Shown piece after piece: positions 26,499 through 35,602 of a stretch of DNA of 64,000 nucleotides. The DNA is from Rhodosalinus halophilus (lineage in GTDB: Bacteria; Pseudomonadota; Alphaproteobacteria; Rhodobacterales; Rhodobacteraceae): assembly GCF_003298775.1 (NCBI RefSeq), contig NZ_QNTQ01000013.1:79198-143197 (forward strand), written 5' to 3'. Numbering within the stretch: position 1 is the stretch's first letter; each line of letters opens with the position of its first letter. The position numbers and the translations under genes were made by a program. A model generated the notes under the pieces. That model saw nothing but the letters and a program-made list of their open reading frames with translations, did no database searches and had not been told where the DNA came from.

Positions 26499-27785
26499 TC
26501 AGCCGCGGGCGGCCAGCGCGTCCTCGAAGGTGCGGAGCCCGGTGCGCGGCGCCTGCACCAGCACCGCCATGTTGCCCGGCTTGTGCGCGTTGCGCAGCAT
26601 CTTCATGTGCGCGGCCGGCAGGTCGTCCCAGGGGAACACCTCGGACATGCAGGGATCGAGCCGGCGCTCGAGCATCAGCTTGTTGGCCGCGCTCGCCTGT
26701 TTGAGATGGGCGAAATGGCTGCCCTGCAGCCGCTTCTGGTGGCTCCACATGTGGCGCACGTCGAAGGTGCAGTTGTAGCCCGTGGTACCGGCGCAGATCA
26801 CCACCATGCCGCCGCGCTTCACCACGAAGGTCGATACGGGGAAGGTCGCCTCGCCCGGGTGCTCGAAGACCATGTCGACGTTCACGCCCTTGCCGGTGAT
26901 CTCCCAGATCGCCTTGCCGAAGCGGCGCACCTCGGCGAACCACTCCTTGTATTCGTCGGTGCCGACCTCCGGCAGCCGGCCCCAGCAGGAGAAGTCCTTG
27001 CGGTTGATGACGCCCTTGGCGCCGAGGCCCATGACGAACTCGCGCTTGTCCTCCTCCGAGATCACGCCGATCGCGTTGGCGCCCGCAGTGTTGATGAGCT
27101 GGATCGCGAAGGAGCCGAGGCCGCCCGATGCCCCCCAGACCAGCACGTTCTGGCCGGGCTTCAGGTCGTGCGGCTCGTGGCCGAAAAGCATCCGGTAGGC
27201 GGTGGCCAAGGTCAGCGTGTAGCAGCCCGACTCCTCCCAGGTCAGGTGCTTCGGCCGCGGCATCAGCTGCTGCGCCTGCACGCGGGTGAACTGCGCGAAG
27301 GAGCCGTCGGGGCTCTCGTAGCCCCAGATGCGCTGGCTGGGCGAGAGCATAGGGTCGCCGCCGTTGCACTCCTCGTCGTCGCCGTCGTCCTGGTTGCAGT
27401 GCACGACCACCTCGTCGCCCACCTTCCAGCGCGTGACCTTGTCGCCGACCTTCCAGACGATCCCGGTCGCGTCCGACCCGATGATGGCATAGGGGGCCTT
27501 GTGGCCGCGGAAGACGCTCGCCGGCTGGCCGAGGCAGGCCCAGACCCCGTTGTAGTTGACGCCCGCGGCCATCACCAGGACCAGGACTTCGTGGCTGTCG
27601 ATCTCGGGGGTGTCCACGACCTCCTTCTGGAGCGCCTTGTCGGGCTCGCCGTGCCGCTCCTGCCGAAGGACCCAGGCATGCATCTTCTTAGGGACGTAGC
27701 CCAGGGGCGGCATCTCGCCCATCTCGTAGAGATCCTTTTCCGGCGCCTCGTACGGCGCGATGCCGGTTTCGGAATCAAGAGCCAT
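26499..27785 (-). CDS. ccr: Crotonyl-CoA carboxylase/reductase
   Basis: Ccr, the key enzyme of the EMC pathway, reductively carboxylates crotonyl-CoA with CO2 and NADPH to ethylmalonyl-CoA. From ATG 27785 the protein is 428 residues, the usual length. It is an MDR-type oxidoreductase with G-S-D-A-T-G-I-V-W-K-V-G-D, an acidic C-N-Q-D-D-G-D-D-E-E-C-N insert, the Rossmann motif V-W-G-A-S-G-G-L-G near residue 220, and F-E-H-P-G-E near 320. The long upstream frame is not family-like. The gene is minus strand and its upstream region carries a GCAACAATGCAAC element shared with ecm and mcl2. A GC-rich palindrome (GGCGCC at 26456 and 26468) lies after its stop and might end transcription. Confidence 0.97.
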   Translation of the reverse strand: MALDSETGIAPYEAPEKDLYEMGEMPPLGYVPKKMHAWVLRQERHGEPDKALQKEVVDTPEIDSHEVLVLVMAAGVNYNGVWACLGQPASVFRGHKAPYAIIGSDATGIVWKVGDKVTRWKVGDEVVVHCNQDDGDDEECNGGDPMLSPSQRIWGYESPDGSFAQFTRVQAQQLMPRPKHLTWEESGCYTLTLATAYRMLFGHEPHDLKPGQNVLVWGASGGLGSFAIQLINTAGANAIGVISEEDKREFVMGLGAKGVINRKDFSCWGRLPEVGTDEYKEWFAEVRRFGKAIWEITGKGVNVDMVFEHPGEATFPVSTFVVKRGGMVVICAGTTGYNCTFDVRHMWSHQKRLQGSHFAHLKQASAANKLMLERRLDPCMSEVFPWDDLPAAHMKMLRNAHKPGNMAVLVQAPRTGLRTFEDALAARG

Positions 27786-27859
27786 GCGGGCCTCCCTCGC
27801 CAAATCCTGATGCCGCGCCGCAGAGTCGGCCCGGTCGGGATGGGGATACTGGCGGGCGC

Positions 27860-27872
27860 GCAACAATGCAAC
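27860..27872. promoter_or_regulatory. Shared EMC element, ccr copy (GCAACAATGCAAC)
   Basis: GCAACAATGCAAC at 27860-27872, 75 bases upstream of the ccr ATG. Its first nine bases equal the ecm element and are the same as the mcl2 element except for one base. Unlike those copies, the second half-site is GCAAC rather than GTTGC, so it is a direct repeat here. It may be a binding site for a common regulator of EMC genes (inference). Confidence 0.5.
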
Positions 27873-27920
27873 CTCCTGCGCGCGCCATTTGAAACTTTAT
27901 GACCGAGCGCGCGCAGAAAG

Positions 27921-29267
27921 TCATTCTGCAGCCGCAGCATCCGGCGGCAGAAGATGCGCGATGGAGCGCGCGTAGAAGGAAAGAAGCGGCCTCTGCGACT
28001 CCGCCGGCGAGAGCACGCCGCCCTCCTCCAGGATGACCCGCCGCGCCGTGAGCTGCCCCACGGCCTGCGCGAGCGCCTCGGGGCGCGCGGCGGGCGCGGC
28101 CCAGCCGTCGCCCAGCGCCTGGGCCCGTGCCTCGAGCGCCTCCCGGTCCATCGGCCCTTCCGCGAGCAGCAGATGCGCCACGAGCGGCACCGGCACCGCC
28201 GGCACCGCCGCGCCGATCCGGTCCATGAGTTCGGCGGCCAGCCGTTCGGTCTCCGCTGCTCCCTCGCCGCGGAAGCCCGAGAGCGAGAGCGGCCGGCCGA
28301 AACGCACCGCGGCCTGGCCGAAGCGGCGGTGCCGGCCCCGGAGCTTCAGCCAGAGCTGCCCGAGCACGAAGCGCGCGATCGCCGAGGGCCGCGCGCGGAA
28401 GCGCCGCCCGCCGGTCTCGCCGGCGCGGGTGAGCAGCCGGTCCTCGAGCACGCGGTCGTAGTTCAGCCCGACCGGCACGAAGACCACGTCGCGCCCCTGG
28501 GTGTCGGCCTCGGCGATATACTTCAGCAGGCCGAGCTTGGGCGGTCCGAGACCGCCGGTCAGGCTGAGCCCGCCCTCGGGATAGATCGCCTGGGTCACGC
28601 CGCCCTCGGTGGCGAGCTGGACGTAACGCGCCAGCACCCGGCGATAGAGCATGTTGCCTTCGCGGCGGCGGATGAAGTAGCCGCCCAGCGCCCGGATCAG
28701 CCGCGAGACCGGCCAGATCCGCGCCCACTCGCCCACCGCGTAGGCCAAGGGCGAGGTCTCGGCCACCAGATGGGTCAGCAGCACGTAGTCCATGTTGCTG
28801 CGGTGGTTCATCACGAAGACGACCGTGGCGTCGCGGTCGATCCGGCCCACCACCGCGGCCCGCTCCAGACGCACCGCGTAGAGCGTCCCCGACAGCCAGC
28901 GCGCGAGCCGGATGGCGAGGCCGAAATAGAGCGAGGCGGAAAAGGCCGGCACGATCTCGCGCGCGTAGCGGCGGGCGCGCTCGAAAGCCACGCTCTCGGG
29001 GATGCCCTCGGCCTCGGCGGTGGCGACGACCGCGCGGCTCACCTCGGGGTCGTAGATCAGCCGCTGGATCGTGTCGTGCCGCTCGGCCAGCTTGAAGGGC
29101 CGGATCGGCCGCTCCAGCCGCTCGTTCAGCCGGGCCACGGCCCGCTCGAGCCTGCGACGGAAGAACCAGCGCACCGAGGGAAACAGGAAATGCGACGCGA
29201 AGGTCACCGCCGCGAAGGCGAGGATCAGCAGGAAGAGCCAGAGCGGCAGGGTGACGGAGGCGGTCAT
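27921..29267 (-). CDS. Glycerol-3-phosphate/lysophosphatidate acyltransferase-type protein (PlsB/PlsC superfamily)
   Basis: The 448-residue protein has one N-terminal transmembrane helix (about residues 7-28), then an acyltransferase domain with the catalytic N-H-R-S-N-M-D-Y block (H-x4-D) near residue 155, G-G-Y-F-I-R-R-R-E-G near 190 and I-Y-P-E-G-G-L-S near 225. This order is that of glycerolipid acyltransferases; the extended C-terminus (about 330-448) is typical of PlsB-like rather than short PlsC proteins. It likely acylates glycerol-3-phosphate or a lysolipid at the inner membrane. It stands between ccr and ecm on the minus strand, an arrangement I recall as common in Rhodobacterales. 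The substrate is not certain. Confidence 0.82.
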   Translation of the reverse strand: MTASVTLPLWLFLLILAFAAVTFASHFLFPSVRWFFRRRLERAVARLNERLERPIRPFKLAERHDTIQRLIYDPEVSRAVVATAEAEGIPESVAFERARRYAREIVPAFSASLYFGLAIRLARWLSGTLYAVRLERAAVVGRIDRDATVVFVMNHRSNMDYVLLTHLVAETSPLAYAVGEWARIWPVSRLIRALGGYFIRRREGNMLYRRVLARYVQLATEGGVTQAIYPEGGLSLTGGLGPPKLGLLKYIAEADTQGRDVVFVPVGLNYDRVLEDRLLTRAGETGGRRFRARPSAIARFVLGQLWLKLRGRHRRFGQAAVRFGRPLSLSGFRGEGAAETERLAAELMDRIGAAVPAVPVPLVAHLLLAEGPMDREALEARAQALGDGWAAPAARPEALAQAVGQLTARRVILEEGGVLSPAESQRPLLSFYARSIAHLLPPDAAAAE

Positions 29268-29392
29268 CCCATGGATATTGAAGGCTGCGGGCCCCGGCGT
29301 AAATCCATGTCCGACGGCCGCGGCTCCGCCCGGGCCATGCCGCGATGCAGCGAATTGACCGGGCAGATCGTTTCAAGTAAATCGGGCCATGC

Positions 29393-29405
29393 GCAACAAT
29401 GTTGC
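29393..29405. promoter_or_regulatory. Shared EMC element, ecm copy (GCAACAATGTTGC)
   Basis: GCAAC-AAT-GTTGC at 29393-29405, an inverted repeat with 5-base arms, lies 22 bases before the ecm ATG. The mcl2 copy differs only in the central triplet (AAA). Its position close to the start suits repression or leader control if the promoter is upstream (inference). Confidence 0.55.
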
Positions 29406-29427
29406 CCAACCAAGAGCGAGGCCCCAG

Positions 29428-31395
29428 ATGACCGAACCGACGAGAGACCGCCCCTGGCTGATGCGGACATATGCGGGTCATTCGACCGCGCAGGCCTCGA
29501 ACGAACTCTATCGCCGCAACCTCGCCAAGGGACAGACGGGGCTTTCGGTGGCCTTCGACCTGCCGACGCAGACCGGCTACGACAGCGACCATGTCCTCGC
29601 GCGCGGCGAGGTGGGCAAGGTCGGCGTGCCGATCGCGCATCTGGGCGACATGCGCACCCTCTTCGACCAGATCCCGCTCGAGCAGATGAACACCTCGATG
29701 ACGATCAACGCGACGGCGCCCTGGCTGCTCGCGCTCTATGTCGCGGTGGCCGAGGAGCAGGGCGCCGAGGTGTCGAAATTGCAGGGCACGGTGCAGAACG
29801 ACATCATCAAGGAATACCTCAGCCGGGGCACTTACATCTGCCCGCCGAAACCCTCCCTTAGGTTGATTACGGACGTGGCCGCATACTGCTATCGGGAGAT
29901 TCCGAAATGGAACCCGATGAACGTTTGTTCCTATCATTTGCAGGAGGCGGGCGCGACGCCGGAACAGGAACTCGCCTTCGCGCTCGCCACAGCGACGGCC
30001 GTTCTGGATGACCTCAAGGGAAAGGTGCCGGAAGAGGACTTCCCGATCCTGGTCGGGCGCATTTCCTTCTTCGTGAACGCGGGCATCCGCTTCGTCACCG
30101 AGATGTGCAAGATGCGCGCCTTCACCGAACTCTGGGACGAGATCTGCCGCACCCGCTATGGCGTCGAGGATCCCAAGCTGCGCCGCTTCCGTTACGGCGT
30201 GCAGGTCAATTCGCTGGGGCTCACGGAACAGCAGCCGGAAAACAACGTCTATCGCATCCTGCTCGAGATGCTGGCGGTCACGCTGTCGAAGAAGGCGCGC
30301 GCGCGGGCCGTGCAGTTGCCGGCCTGGAACGAGGCGCTTGGCCTGCCGCGTCCCTGGGATCAGCAGTGGTCGCTCAGGATGCAGCAGATCCTCGCCTACG
30401 AGACCGACCTGCTGGAATACGACGACCTTTTCGAGAACAATCCCGTGGTCGAAGCCAAAGTCGAGGATCTGAAGGAGGGCGCGCGCCACGAGCTCGCCAA
30501 TCTCGACGCGATGGGCGGCGCGGTTTCGGCGATCGAATACATGAAGGCGCGGCTGGTGGACAGCAATGCCGAGCGCGTCAACCGGATCGAGCGGGGCGAG
30601 ACGGTCGTCGTCGGCGTGAACAAATGGACCGAGGCGGAGCCGTCGCCGCTGATGGGCGAGGATGGCGGCATCATGGTCGTGGACGCGGCGGTCGAGCAGG
30701 ACCAGATCGACCGGCTGAACGCATGGCGCGAGGCCCGCGACGACGCCGCCGTGAAAGCCGCGCTGCAAGAGCTTCGCGCCGCCGCCGCCGAAGGGCGCAA
30801 CATCATGCCGCCTTCCATCGCCGCAGCGAAAGCGGGCGTCACCACCGGGGAATGGGCCGAGCAGATGCGCGCCGTCTTCGGCGAGTATCGCGCGCCCACC
30901 GGCGTCTCGAAAAGCCCGTCCAACAAGACCGAGGGCCTGGACGAGATCCGCGCCGCGGTGGACGCGGTCAGCGACCGGCTGGGCCGTCGCCTGCGTTTTC
31001 TGATCGGCAAACCGGGCCTCGACGGCCATTCCAATGGCGCGGAACAGATCGCCTTCCGCGCGCGGGATTGCGGCATGGAGATCGACTACGCCGGCATTCG
31101 CCTGACGCCCGAGGAAATCGTGCGCGAGGCGAAGGAGAAGGAGGCGCATGTCGTCGGACTCTCGATCCTTTCGGGCAGTCATATTCCGCTGGTTGAAGAT
31201 GTGATGCGCCGGATGCGCGCCGAGGGAATGGAGGGCGTGCCGGTGATCGTCGGCGGAATCATTCCAGAGGAAGATGCGCGCCGACTCGCCGCGATGGGGG
31301 TCGCGCGCGTCTATACGCCGAAGGATTTCGAGCTGAACGCGATCATGCAGGATGTCGTCACGCTCGCCGATCCGAAAGCCGTGGCGGCACAATAA
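29428..31395 (+). CDS. ecm: Ethylmalonyl-CoA mutase (B12-dependent)
   Basis: Ecm isomerises (2R)-ethylmalonyl-CoA to methylsuccinyl-CoA, using adenosylcobalamin. The 655-residue protein has a catalytic barrel beginning R-T-Y-A-G-H-S-T-A and A-F-D-L-P-T-Q-T-G-Y-D near residue 45, then a C-terminal B12 domain with D-G-H-S-N-G at residues 532-537 (base-off binding motif D-x-H-x-x-G) and S-I-L-S-G-S-H. The length fits Ecm/MeaA rather than the longer methylmalonyl-CoA mutase. I chose ATG 29428 (M-T-E-P-T-R-D-R-P-W) over an ATG 13 codons upstream, which overlaps the shared regulatory element. It follows ccr divergently across the acyltransferase gene. Confidence 0.96.
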   Translation: MTEPTRDRPWLMRTYAGHSTAQASNELYRRNLAKGQTGLSVAFDLPTQTGYDSDHVLARGEVGKVGVPIAHLGDMRTLFDQIPLEQMNTSMTINATAPWLLALYVAVAEEQGAEVSKLQGTVQNDIIKEYLSRGTYICPPKPSLRLITDVAAYCYREIPKWNPMNVCSYHLQEAGATPEQELAFALATATAVLDDLKGKVPEEDFPILVGRISFFVNAGIRFVTEMCKMRAFTELWDEICRTRYGVEDPKLRRFRYGVQVNSLGLTEQQPENNVYRILLEMLAVTLSKKARARAVQLPAWNEALGLPRPWDQQWSLRMQQILAYETDLLEYDDLFENNPVVEAKVEDLKEGARHELANLDAMGGAVSAIEYMKARLVDSNAERVNRIERGETVVVGVNKWTEAEPSPLMGEDGGIMVVDAAVEQDQIDRLNAWREARDDAAVKAALQELRAAAAEGRNIMPPSIAAAKAGVTTGEWAEQMRAVFGEYRAPTGVSKSPSNKTEGLDEIRAAVDAVSDRLGRRLRFLIGKPGLDGHSNGAEQIAFRARDCGMEIDYAGIRLTPEEIVREAKEKEAHVVGLSILSGSHIPLVEDVMRRMRAEGMEGVPVIVGGIIPEEDARRLAAMGVARVYTPKDFELNAIMQDVVTLADPKAVAAQ

Positions 31396-31574
31396 TCACT
31401 CCCACCCGCCAATTCGTGCGAATATCGCGCAGAAGAGACCCATAACGGCGCACCGCTGCGTAATTGTCACGGGAATGCGACTGTGCCTTGAAAAACGAGG
31501 CGGAAAGGCGCATCACCGTCTCATTGGAGGCCGCTTTCGGTCTCGACTATGTGCGGACAATCGGTGAGAAAAGA

Positions 31575-31883
31575 ATGAAACCCGACCTCGAAAACATGTC
31601 GCGAGACGAATTGCTTCAGCTGAAGGCGGACATCGACCGCGCGCTGGAGAGCCTGGAGACGCGCCGCAAGGCCGAAGCGCTCAAGGCTGCTGAAGATGCC
31701 GCGCGCAAGTACGGCTTCTCCTTGCAGGAGCTCAAGGAGGTCGGCGGCAAGCGCACCAAGGGCGTGCCCCGCTATCGCAACCCCAAGAACCCGAGTCAGA
31801 CCTGGACCGGGAAGGGCCGCAAGCCCAAATGGGTGCTGGAAGCGCTCGACGAGGGCATTCCCATGGAAAAGATGGAAATCTGA
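31575..31883 (+). CDS. hvrA: H-NS family regulator HvrA-like
   Basis: The 102-residue protein has an N-terminal coiled-coil/helical dimer region (M-S-R-D-E-L-L-Q-L-K-A-D-I near residue 8, Ala/Lys-rich helix), then the H-NS DNA-binding signature Y-R-N-P-K-N-P-S-Q-T-W-T-G-K-G-R-K-P-K-W. In Rhodobacter, HvrA adjusts photosynthesis and nitrogen-fixation genes; the target here cannot be inferred. I chose ATG 31575, preceded by GAGAAAAG, giving the compact family size; an upstream ATG would add 37 residues. The 179-base region upstream is relatively AT-rich, a likely promoter area. Confidence 0.85.
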   Translation: MKPDLENMSRDELLQLKADIDRALESLETRRKAEALKAAEDAARKYGFSLQELKEVGGKRTKGVPRYRNPKNPSQTWTGKGRKPKWVLEALDEGIPMEKMEI

Positions 31884-31892
31884 AAGGGCGGC

Positions 31893-32171
31893 ATGACGGA
31901 AAAGGCGGTCGCGGTCCGCGTCGCCGGCCGGGTGCAGGGGGTGTCCTTCCGTGCCTGGACGCAGGCCGAAGCCGAGGCGTTGGGACTCGACGGATGGGTG
32001 CGCAACGCCGCCGACGGCAGCGTGGAGGCGCATCTGCAGGGTCCGGCGGATGCCGTCGAGGCGATGTTGCGCCGCTTACGCGAGGGCCCGTCCGCAGCCC
32101 GCGTGACGCACGTGCTCACTGAGACCGCGGAGCCCGTCTCGGGCCTCGGCGGCTTCACCGTCCGCGGCTGA
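31893..32171 (+). CDS. acyP: Acylphosphatase
   Basis: The 92-residue enzyme hydrolyses acyl phosphates. The family motif [11 protein letters not shown] near residue 12 includes the catalytic arginine, and the second motif [12 protein letters not shown] near residue 34 includes the catalytic asparagine. The third conserved region ends [11 protein letters not shown]. It starts nine bases after hvrA and is 22 bases before deoD, so the three may form an operon. Confidence 0.93.
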   Translation: MTEKAVAVRVAGRVQGVSFRAWTQAEAEALGLDGWVRNAADGSVEAHLQGPADAVEAMLRRLREGPSAARVTHVLTETAEPVSGLGGFTVRG

Positions 32172-32193
32172 CGCCGCAGAGAACAGGCAGCCC

Positions 32194-32898
32194 ATGACCA
32201 TTCATATCGGCGCACGGCCCGGCGACATCGCCGAGACCGTGCTCATGCCCGGCGATCCCTACCGCGCCCGCTGGGCGGCGGAGCGGTTTCTCGAGGCGCC
32301 TCGCCTGGTCAACGAGGTGCGCGGGATGCTTGGCTACACCGGCACCTGGCGGGGACACCCGGTAACGTTCCACGGCTCGGGCATGGGGATGCCCTCGCTG
32401 TCGATCTATGCCAACGAGCTGATCCGCGACTACGGCGCGCGCAGGCTGATCCGCATCGGCTCCTGCGGGGCGATGCAGGCGGGCGTGAAGCTGCGTGATC
32501 TGATCCTCGCGATGACGGCCTCGACGCTCTCGACCCCCTCGCGCGGGATCTTCCGCGAGCTGCAGTTCGCGCCCTGCGCCGACTGGGGCCTGCTGCGTGC
32601 CGCGGCCTCGGCGGCCGAAGCGAAGGGCGCCCCCTATCACGCCGGCGGCATCTATTCCTCGGACGTCTTCTACGACGAGCGCCCGGACCTGAACGACGCC
32701 ATGACGCGCCACGGCGTGCTGGCGGTCGAGATGGAGGCGGCCGAACTCTACACCGTTGCCGCCCGCCACGGCGCCAGCGCGCTCGCCGTGCTCACCGTCT
32801 CGGACCACCTGCTGACGGGCGAGGCGCTGAGCAGCGAAGAACGCGAGACAGGCTTCGAGGCGATGGTCGAGGTCGCGCTGGAGGCCGCCTTCGCCTGA
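32194..32898 (+). CDS. deoD: Purine nucleoside phosphorylase (DeoD type)
   Basis: The 234-residue hexameric-type phosphorylase cleaves purine nucleosides with phosphate. Key segments are M-P-G-D-P-Y-R-A near residue 20 (phosphate/nucleoside site), I-R-I-G-S-C-G-A-M near 85, S-S-D-V-F-Y near 157 and A-V-E-M-E-A-A-E-L near 178, with a C-terminal T-V-S-D. It follows acyP on the same strand. Its stop is three bases from the convergent stop of the DUF1989 gene. Confidence 0.94.
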   Translation: MTIHIGARPGDIAETVLMPGDPYRARWAAERFLEAPRLVNEVRGMLGYTGTWRGHPVTFHGSGMGMPSLSIYANELIRDYGARRLIRIGSCGAMQAGVKLRDLILAMTASTLSTPSRGIFRELQFAPCADWGLLRAAASAAEAKGAPYHAGGIYSSDVFYDERPDLNDAMTRHGVLAVEMEAAELYTVAARHGASALAVLTVSDHLLTGEALSSEERETGFEAMVEVALEAAFA

Positions 32899-32901
32899 CC
32901 G

Positions 32902-33753
32902 TCAGAGCCCGTGGCTCCGGTCGTAGGGGTTGCGCTCGGGCGGCTGCCAGCCCTCCAGCGCGCCCTCGGCGGGCGCGAAGACCTCCACAAGCAGCGGAAA
33001 GCAGGCGGCGGCGTCGCTGGAATGCTCCGCCGAGCAGTCGCCGCCGGGGCAGGCGCTGAGCGCGCCCAGGAGGTCGATCTCGGCGAAGAACTCCAGGTGA
33101 TCGCCGGGGCGCACCGGGCTGGCCTTCATGAAATACTGCCCCGTGTCGCGCGTGAAGCCCGTGCACATGAAGACGTTGAGCACGTCGTGCACATGGCCCT
33201 CCGCCTCTGCGGGCGGCATCCCGACCTCTTCGGCCAGCGCCCGCGTCAGGTTCGAGTGGCAGCAGTGGTGGTAGGCGTCCCCGCCCGAGAGCAGCGCGTG
33301 GGTGTAGGGATCGCAGCGCGTGCCGATCACGTCGTGCACCCGGCCCCCGAAATCGTCCGTGCCGTACCAGTCGAGCGTGTCCTCGACGATGGTGGCCAAC
33401 GGCCGGAGATGGGGGAAGGCCGACCACATCCGGTCGCCGATGCCGAGGTGCGTGCCGTGCAGCGCGCGCGTCTTTCCGGAATAGAACCGCTCGGAGAGAT
33501 CGGCCGCGTTCCACAGGTTCAGGTCGCCAACCTGCGGCCCCTCGACGCTGGTGATGCGGAAGAACTGCCCGGCGCCCACGCGAAAGCAGCGTGCCTCGCG
33601 GGGCGGCACCGTCACCTCGGCGATCCTTTCGGCCGTCGCGCGCGCGGCGCGGTAGAGCGCCAGGTCGGGTGACGCCAGCGTCTCGTCGGGATAGGCGATC
33701 ACCGGCGCCACGGCGCGGCGGGCATCGGCATCATCGGGGGCCGGTCGGGACAT
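32902..33753 (-). CDS. DUF1989 / urea-carboxylase-associated family protein
   Basis: From ATG 33753 the 283-residue protein contains T-V-P-P-R-E-A-R-C-F-R-V near residue 52, V-G-D-L-N-L-W-N near 82, A-L-H-G-T-H-L-G near 103, and a Cys/His cluster H-H-C-C-H-S-N-L. This is the DUF1989 pattern, found with urea carboxylase genes or alone, with a proposed metal-binding role. No urea carboxylase is nearby, so its substrate here is unknown. The start has GAGGAGC about 7 bases upstream. Sixty-two bases upstream on the same strand is a 47-aa ORF, possibly the first gene of a two-gene unit. The much longer open frame upstream is not family sequence. Confidence 0.82.
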   Translation of the reverse strand: MSRPAPDDADARRAVAPVIAYPDETLASPDLALYRAARATAERIAEVTVPPREARCFRVGAGQFFRITSVEGPQVGDLNLWNAADLSERFYSGKTRALHGTHLGIGDRMWSAFPHLRPLATIVEDTLDWYGTDDFGGRVHDVIGTRCDPYTHALLSGGDAYHHCCHSNLTRALAEEVGMPPAEAEGHVHDVLNVFMCTGFTRDTGQYFMKASPVRPGDHLEFFAEIDLLGALSACPGGDCSAEHSSDAAACFPLLVEVFAPAEGALEGWQPPERNPYDRSHGL

Positions 33754-33815
33754 GGGCGCGCTCCTCAATGGACGGCTGCACCCTGCCCCGCCCGGCCGCC
33801 GGAGAAAAGCCCGGC

Positions 33816-33959
33816 TCAGGCAGCGTCGGGCAGGTCGTAGCCACCCGGCGCGGCCGGCGCCACGGGGTGCGGCGGCATCTCGAAATACGCCCAGGCGTCT
33901 TCCAGGATCTTCAGCGCCTCGGCGGCGTGGTCGGCGGGGGCCTTCATCTGCTCGGTCAT
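33816..33959 (-). CDS. Small ORF (47 aa) upstream of the DUF1989 gene
   Basis: An ATG at 33959 opens a 47-codon frame ending in TGA at 33816. The peptide begins M-T-E-Q-M-K-A-P-A-D-H-A-A-E-A-L-K-I-L-E-D-A-W-A-Y-F-E, a helical acidic stretch with an A-W-A-Y-F motif, then a Pro/Gly-rich tail ending D-L-P-D-A-A. The sequence reads like a real peptide rather than a high-GC shadow, and the AT-richer region upstream (33960-34040) could hold a promoter. Function unknown; it may share a transcript with the DUF1989 gene. Confidence 0.55.
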   Translation of the reverse strand: MTEQMKAPADHAAEALKILEDAWAYFEMPPHPVAPAAPGGYDLPDAA

Positions 33960-34085
33960 TGTATCGGTCTTTCGGTCGGGGGAATCCTCCCTTGGCCCGA
34001 AAGATAGACACGCGATCGGCTAACCGCACCGCACAGGGTTGCATTCTCGGATTGCGCCCCGCGCAAGTTCCGCCACGGCACGCGC

Positions 34086-34808
34086 TCAGGCGACGAGCAG
34101 GTGCCCGCCAAGCCCCAGCGCGAAGCCGCCCACGGCGCCGAGAGGCGGCAGCCAGTCGCCCGGCGCCTTCGCCTGCGGAGCGATGTCCTGGAAGATCAGA
34201 TAGAGAATGCCGCCGGATGCGACGAGCATGATGGCCCCCAGGACGGCGGGCAGGTCGGCGAGGACGAAGAGCCCGAGCGCGGCCGCCCCCGGCCCCACGA
34301 GCGCGAGCGCGGTGAAGAGCGCCACGACCCGCCGGGGCGGCTGATGCCGAGCCGATTCGATCTCGTTGAACGCCGCGTAGCCCTCCGGGAGGTTCTGCAG
34401 GAAGATCAGCCCGGCCAGCAGCACCGCCGTTCCCATGTCGATCGCGAGGAGCGCGCCGAGGGCTGCCGCCTCGGGCAGGTAGTCCAGAAGCATCGCCAGG
34501 AGCTGCGCCCCCGCCCCGCCATGCGCCTCCACGGCGCGGTCCACGAAGAAGAAGAGCACTCCGCCCAGCAGAAGGAACAGCACGGCCTGCCACGCGGCAA
34601 GATCCTCCGAGCCGTCCGGCACCAGGACGAGCGCGACGGCAGACAGCAGCGCCCCGCCGCCGAACGCCGTGACACCGTGGCGGAGGCGCCGTTCGATCCA
34701 GGGGTCGTCGATGTGCTCGCCCAGCGCCATCAGCGCGCCGAGCGGCATGGCGAGCCCGGCGCCACCCGCGAGCAGCAGCGCGGGAAGAAGCGGCGCCGCG
34801 CCCTCCAT
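34086..34808 (-). CDS. ZIP-family divalent metal transporter
   Basis: The 240-residue protein has seven or eight transmembrane helices. The metal-site motif is visible twice in part: L-D-Y-L-P-E-A near residue 110, and L-Q-N-L-P-E-G-Y-A-A-F-N-E near residue 140, equivalent to the H-N-x-P-E-G of ZIP proteins, though the first His is replaced (D-Y in one copy, Q-N in the other). A transport role for zinc, iron or manganese is likely but the substrate is unclear. It lies downstream of sdhB with one base between stop and start, probably by read-through. Confidence 0.72.
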   Translation of the reverse strand: MEGAAPLLPALLLAGGAGLAMPLGALMALGEHIDDPWIERRLRHGVTAFGGGALLSAVALVLVPDGSEDLAAWQAVLFLLLGGVLFFFVDRAVEAHGGAGAQLLAMLLDYLPEAAALGALLAIDMGTAVLLAGLIFLQNLPEGYAAFNEIESARHQPPRRVVALFTALALVGPGAAALGLFVLADLPAVLGAIMLVASGGILYLIFQDIAPQAKAPGDWLPPLGAVGGFALGLGGHLLVA

Positions 34809-34809
34809 C

Positions 34810-35589
34810 CTAGACCGCGCGTTCGACCATCATCTTCTTGATGTTGGCGATCGCCTTTGCCGGGTTCAGCCCCTTGGGGCAGGTCTTGGCGCAGTTCATG
34901 ATGGTGTGGCAGCGGTAGAGCTTGAACGGGTCCTCGAGGTCGTCCAGCCGCTCTCCGGTCGCCTCGTCGCGGCTGTCGATGATCCAGCGGTAGGCGTGCA
35001 GCAGCGCCGCGGGCCCGAGGTAGCGGTCGCCGTTCCACCAGTAGGAGGGGCAGGCCGTCGAGCAGCAGGCGCACATCACGCATTCGTAGAGCCCGTCGAG
35101 CTTCTCGCGGTCCTCGATCGACTGGCGCCATTCCGTGGCCGGCGTGTTCGACTTCGTCTCCAGCCAGGGCATCACCGCCTCGTGCTGGGCGTAGAAGTGG
35201 GTGAGGTCGGGAATCAGATCCTTGACCACCGGCATGTGCGGCAGCGGATAGATCTTCACGTCGCCCTTGATCTCGTCCATGCCGTAGATGCAGGCCAGCG
35301 TGTTGATCCCGTCGATGTTCATCGCGCAGGAGCCGCAGATCCCCTCGCGGCAGGAGCGGCGGAAGGTGAGCGTGGGGTCGATCTCGTTCTTGATCTTGAT
35401 CAGCGCGTCCAGAACCATCGGCCCGCAGTCGTCCATGTCCACCCAGTAGGTGTCGACGCGCGGGTTCTCGCCGTCGTCCGGGTTCCAGCGATAGATCTGG
35501 AACTTGCGCAGGTTGGTCGCGCCCTCCGGCTTCGGCCAGGTCTTGCCGGTGCGGATCTTGGAGTTCTTCGGCAGGGTGAACTGAACCAT
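34810..35589 (-). CDS. sdhB: Succinate dehydrogenase iron-sulfur subunit
   Basis: SdhB carries the electron relay from flavin to quinone in complex II. The 259-residue protein has all three clusters: [12 protein letters not shown] near residue 72 for [2Fe-2S], [12 protein letters not shown] near 160 for the [4Fe-4S] site, and [12 protein letters not shown] near 218 for [3Fe-4S]. It is last in sdhC-sdhD-sdhA-sdhB, with 13 bases from sdhA. Confidence 0.97.
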   Translation of the reverse strand: MVQFTLPKNSKIRTGKTWPKPEGATNLRKFQIYRWNPDDGENPRVDTYWVDMDDCGPMVLDALIKIKNEIDPTLTFRRSCREGICGSCAMNIDGINTLACIYGMDEIKGDVKIYPLPHMPVVKDLIPDLTHFYAQHEAVMPWLETKSNTPATEWRQSIEDREKLDGLYECVMCACCSTACPSYWWNGDRYLGPAALLHAYRWIIDSRDEATGERLDDLEDPFKLYRCHTIMNCAKTCPKGLNPAKAIANIKKMMVERAV

Positions 35590-35602
35590 CTCGGTCGCCT
35601 CC

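Noticed and set aside
27775..31392. A 1205-codon minus-strand open frame across the ecm gene
   Set aside because: Antisense shadow of ecm created by high GC. It contains no recognisable domains, and ecm on the plus strand is unambiguous.
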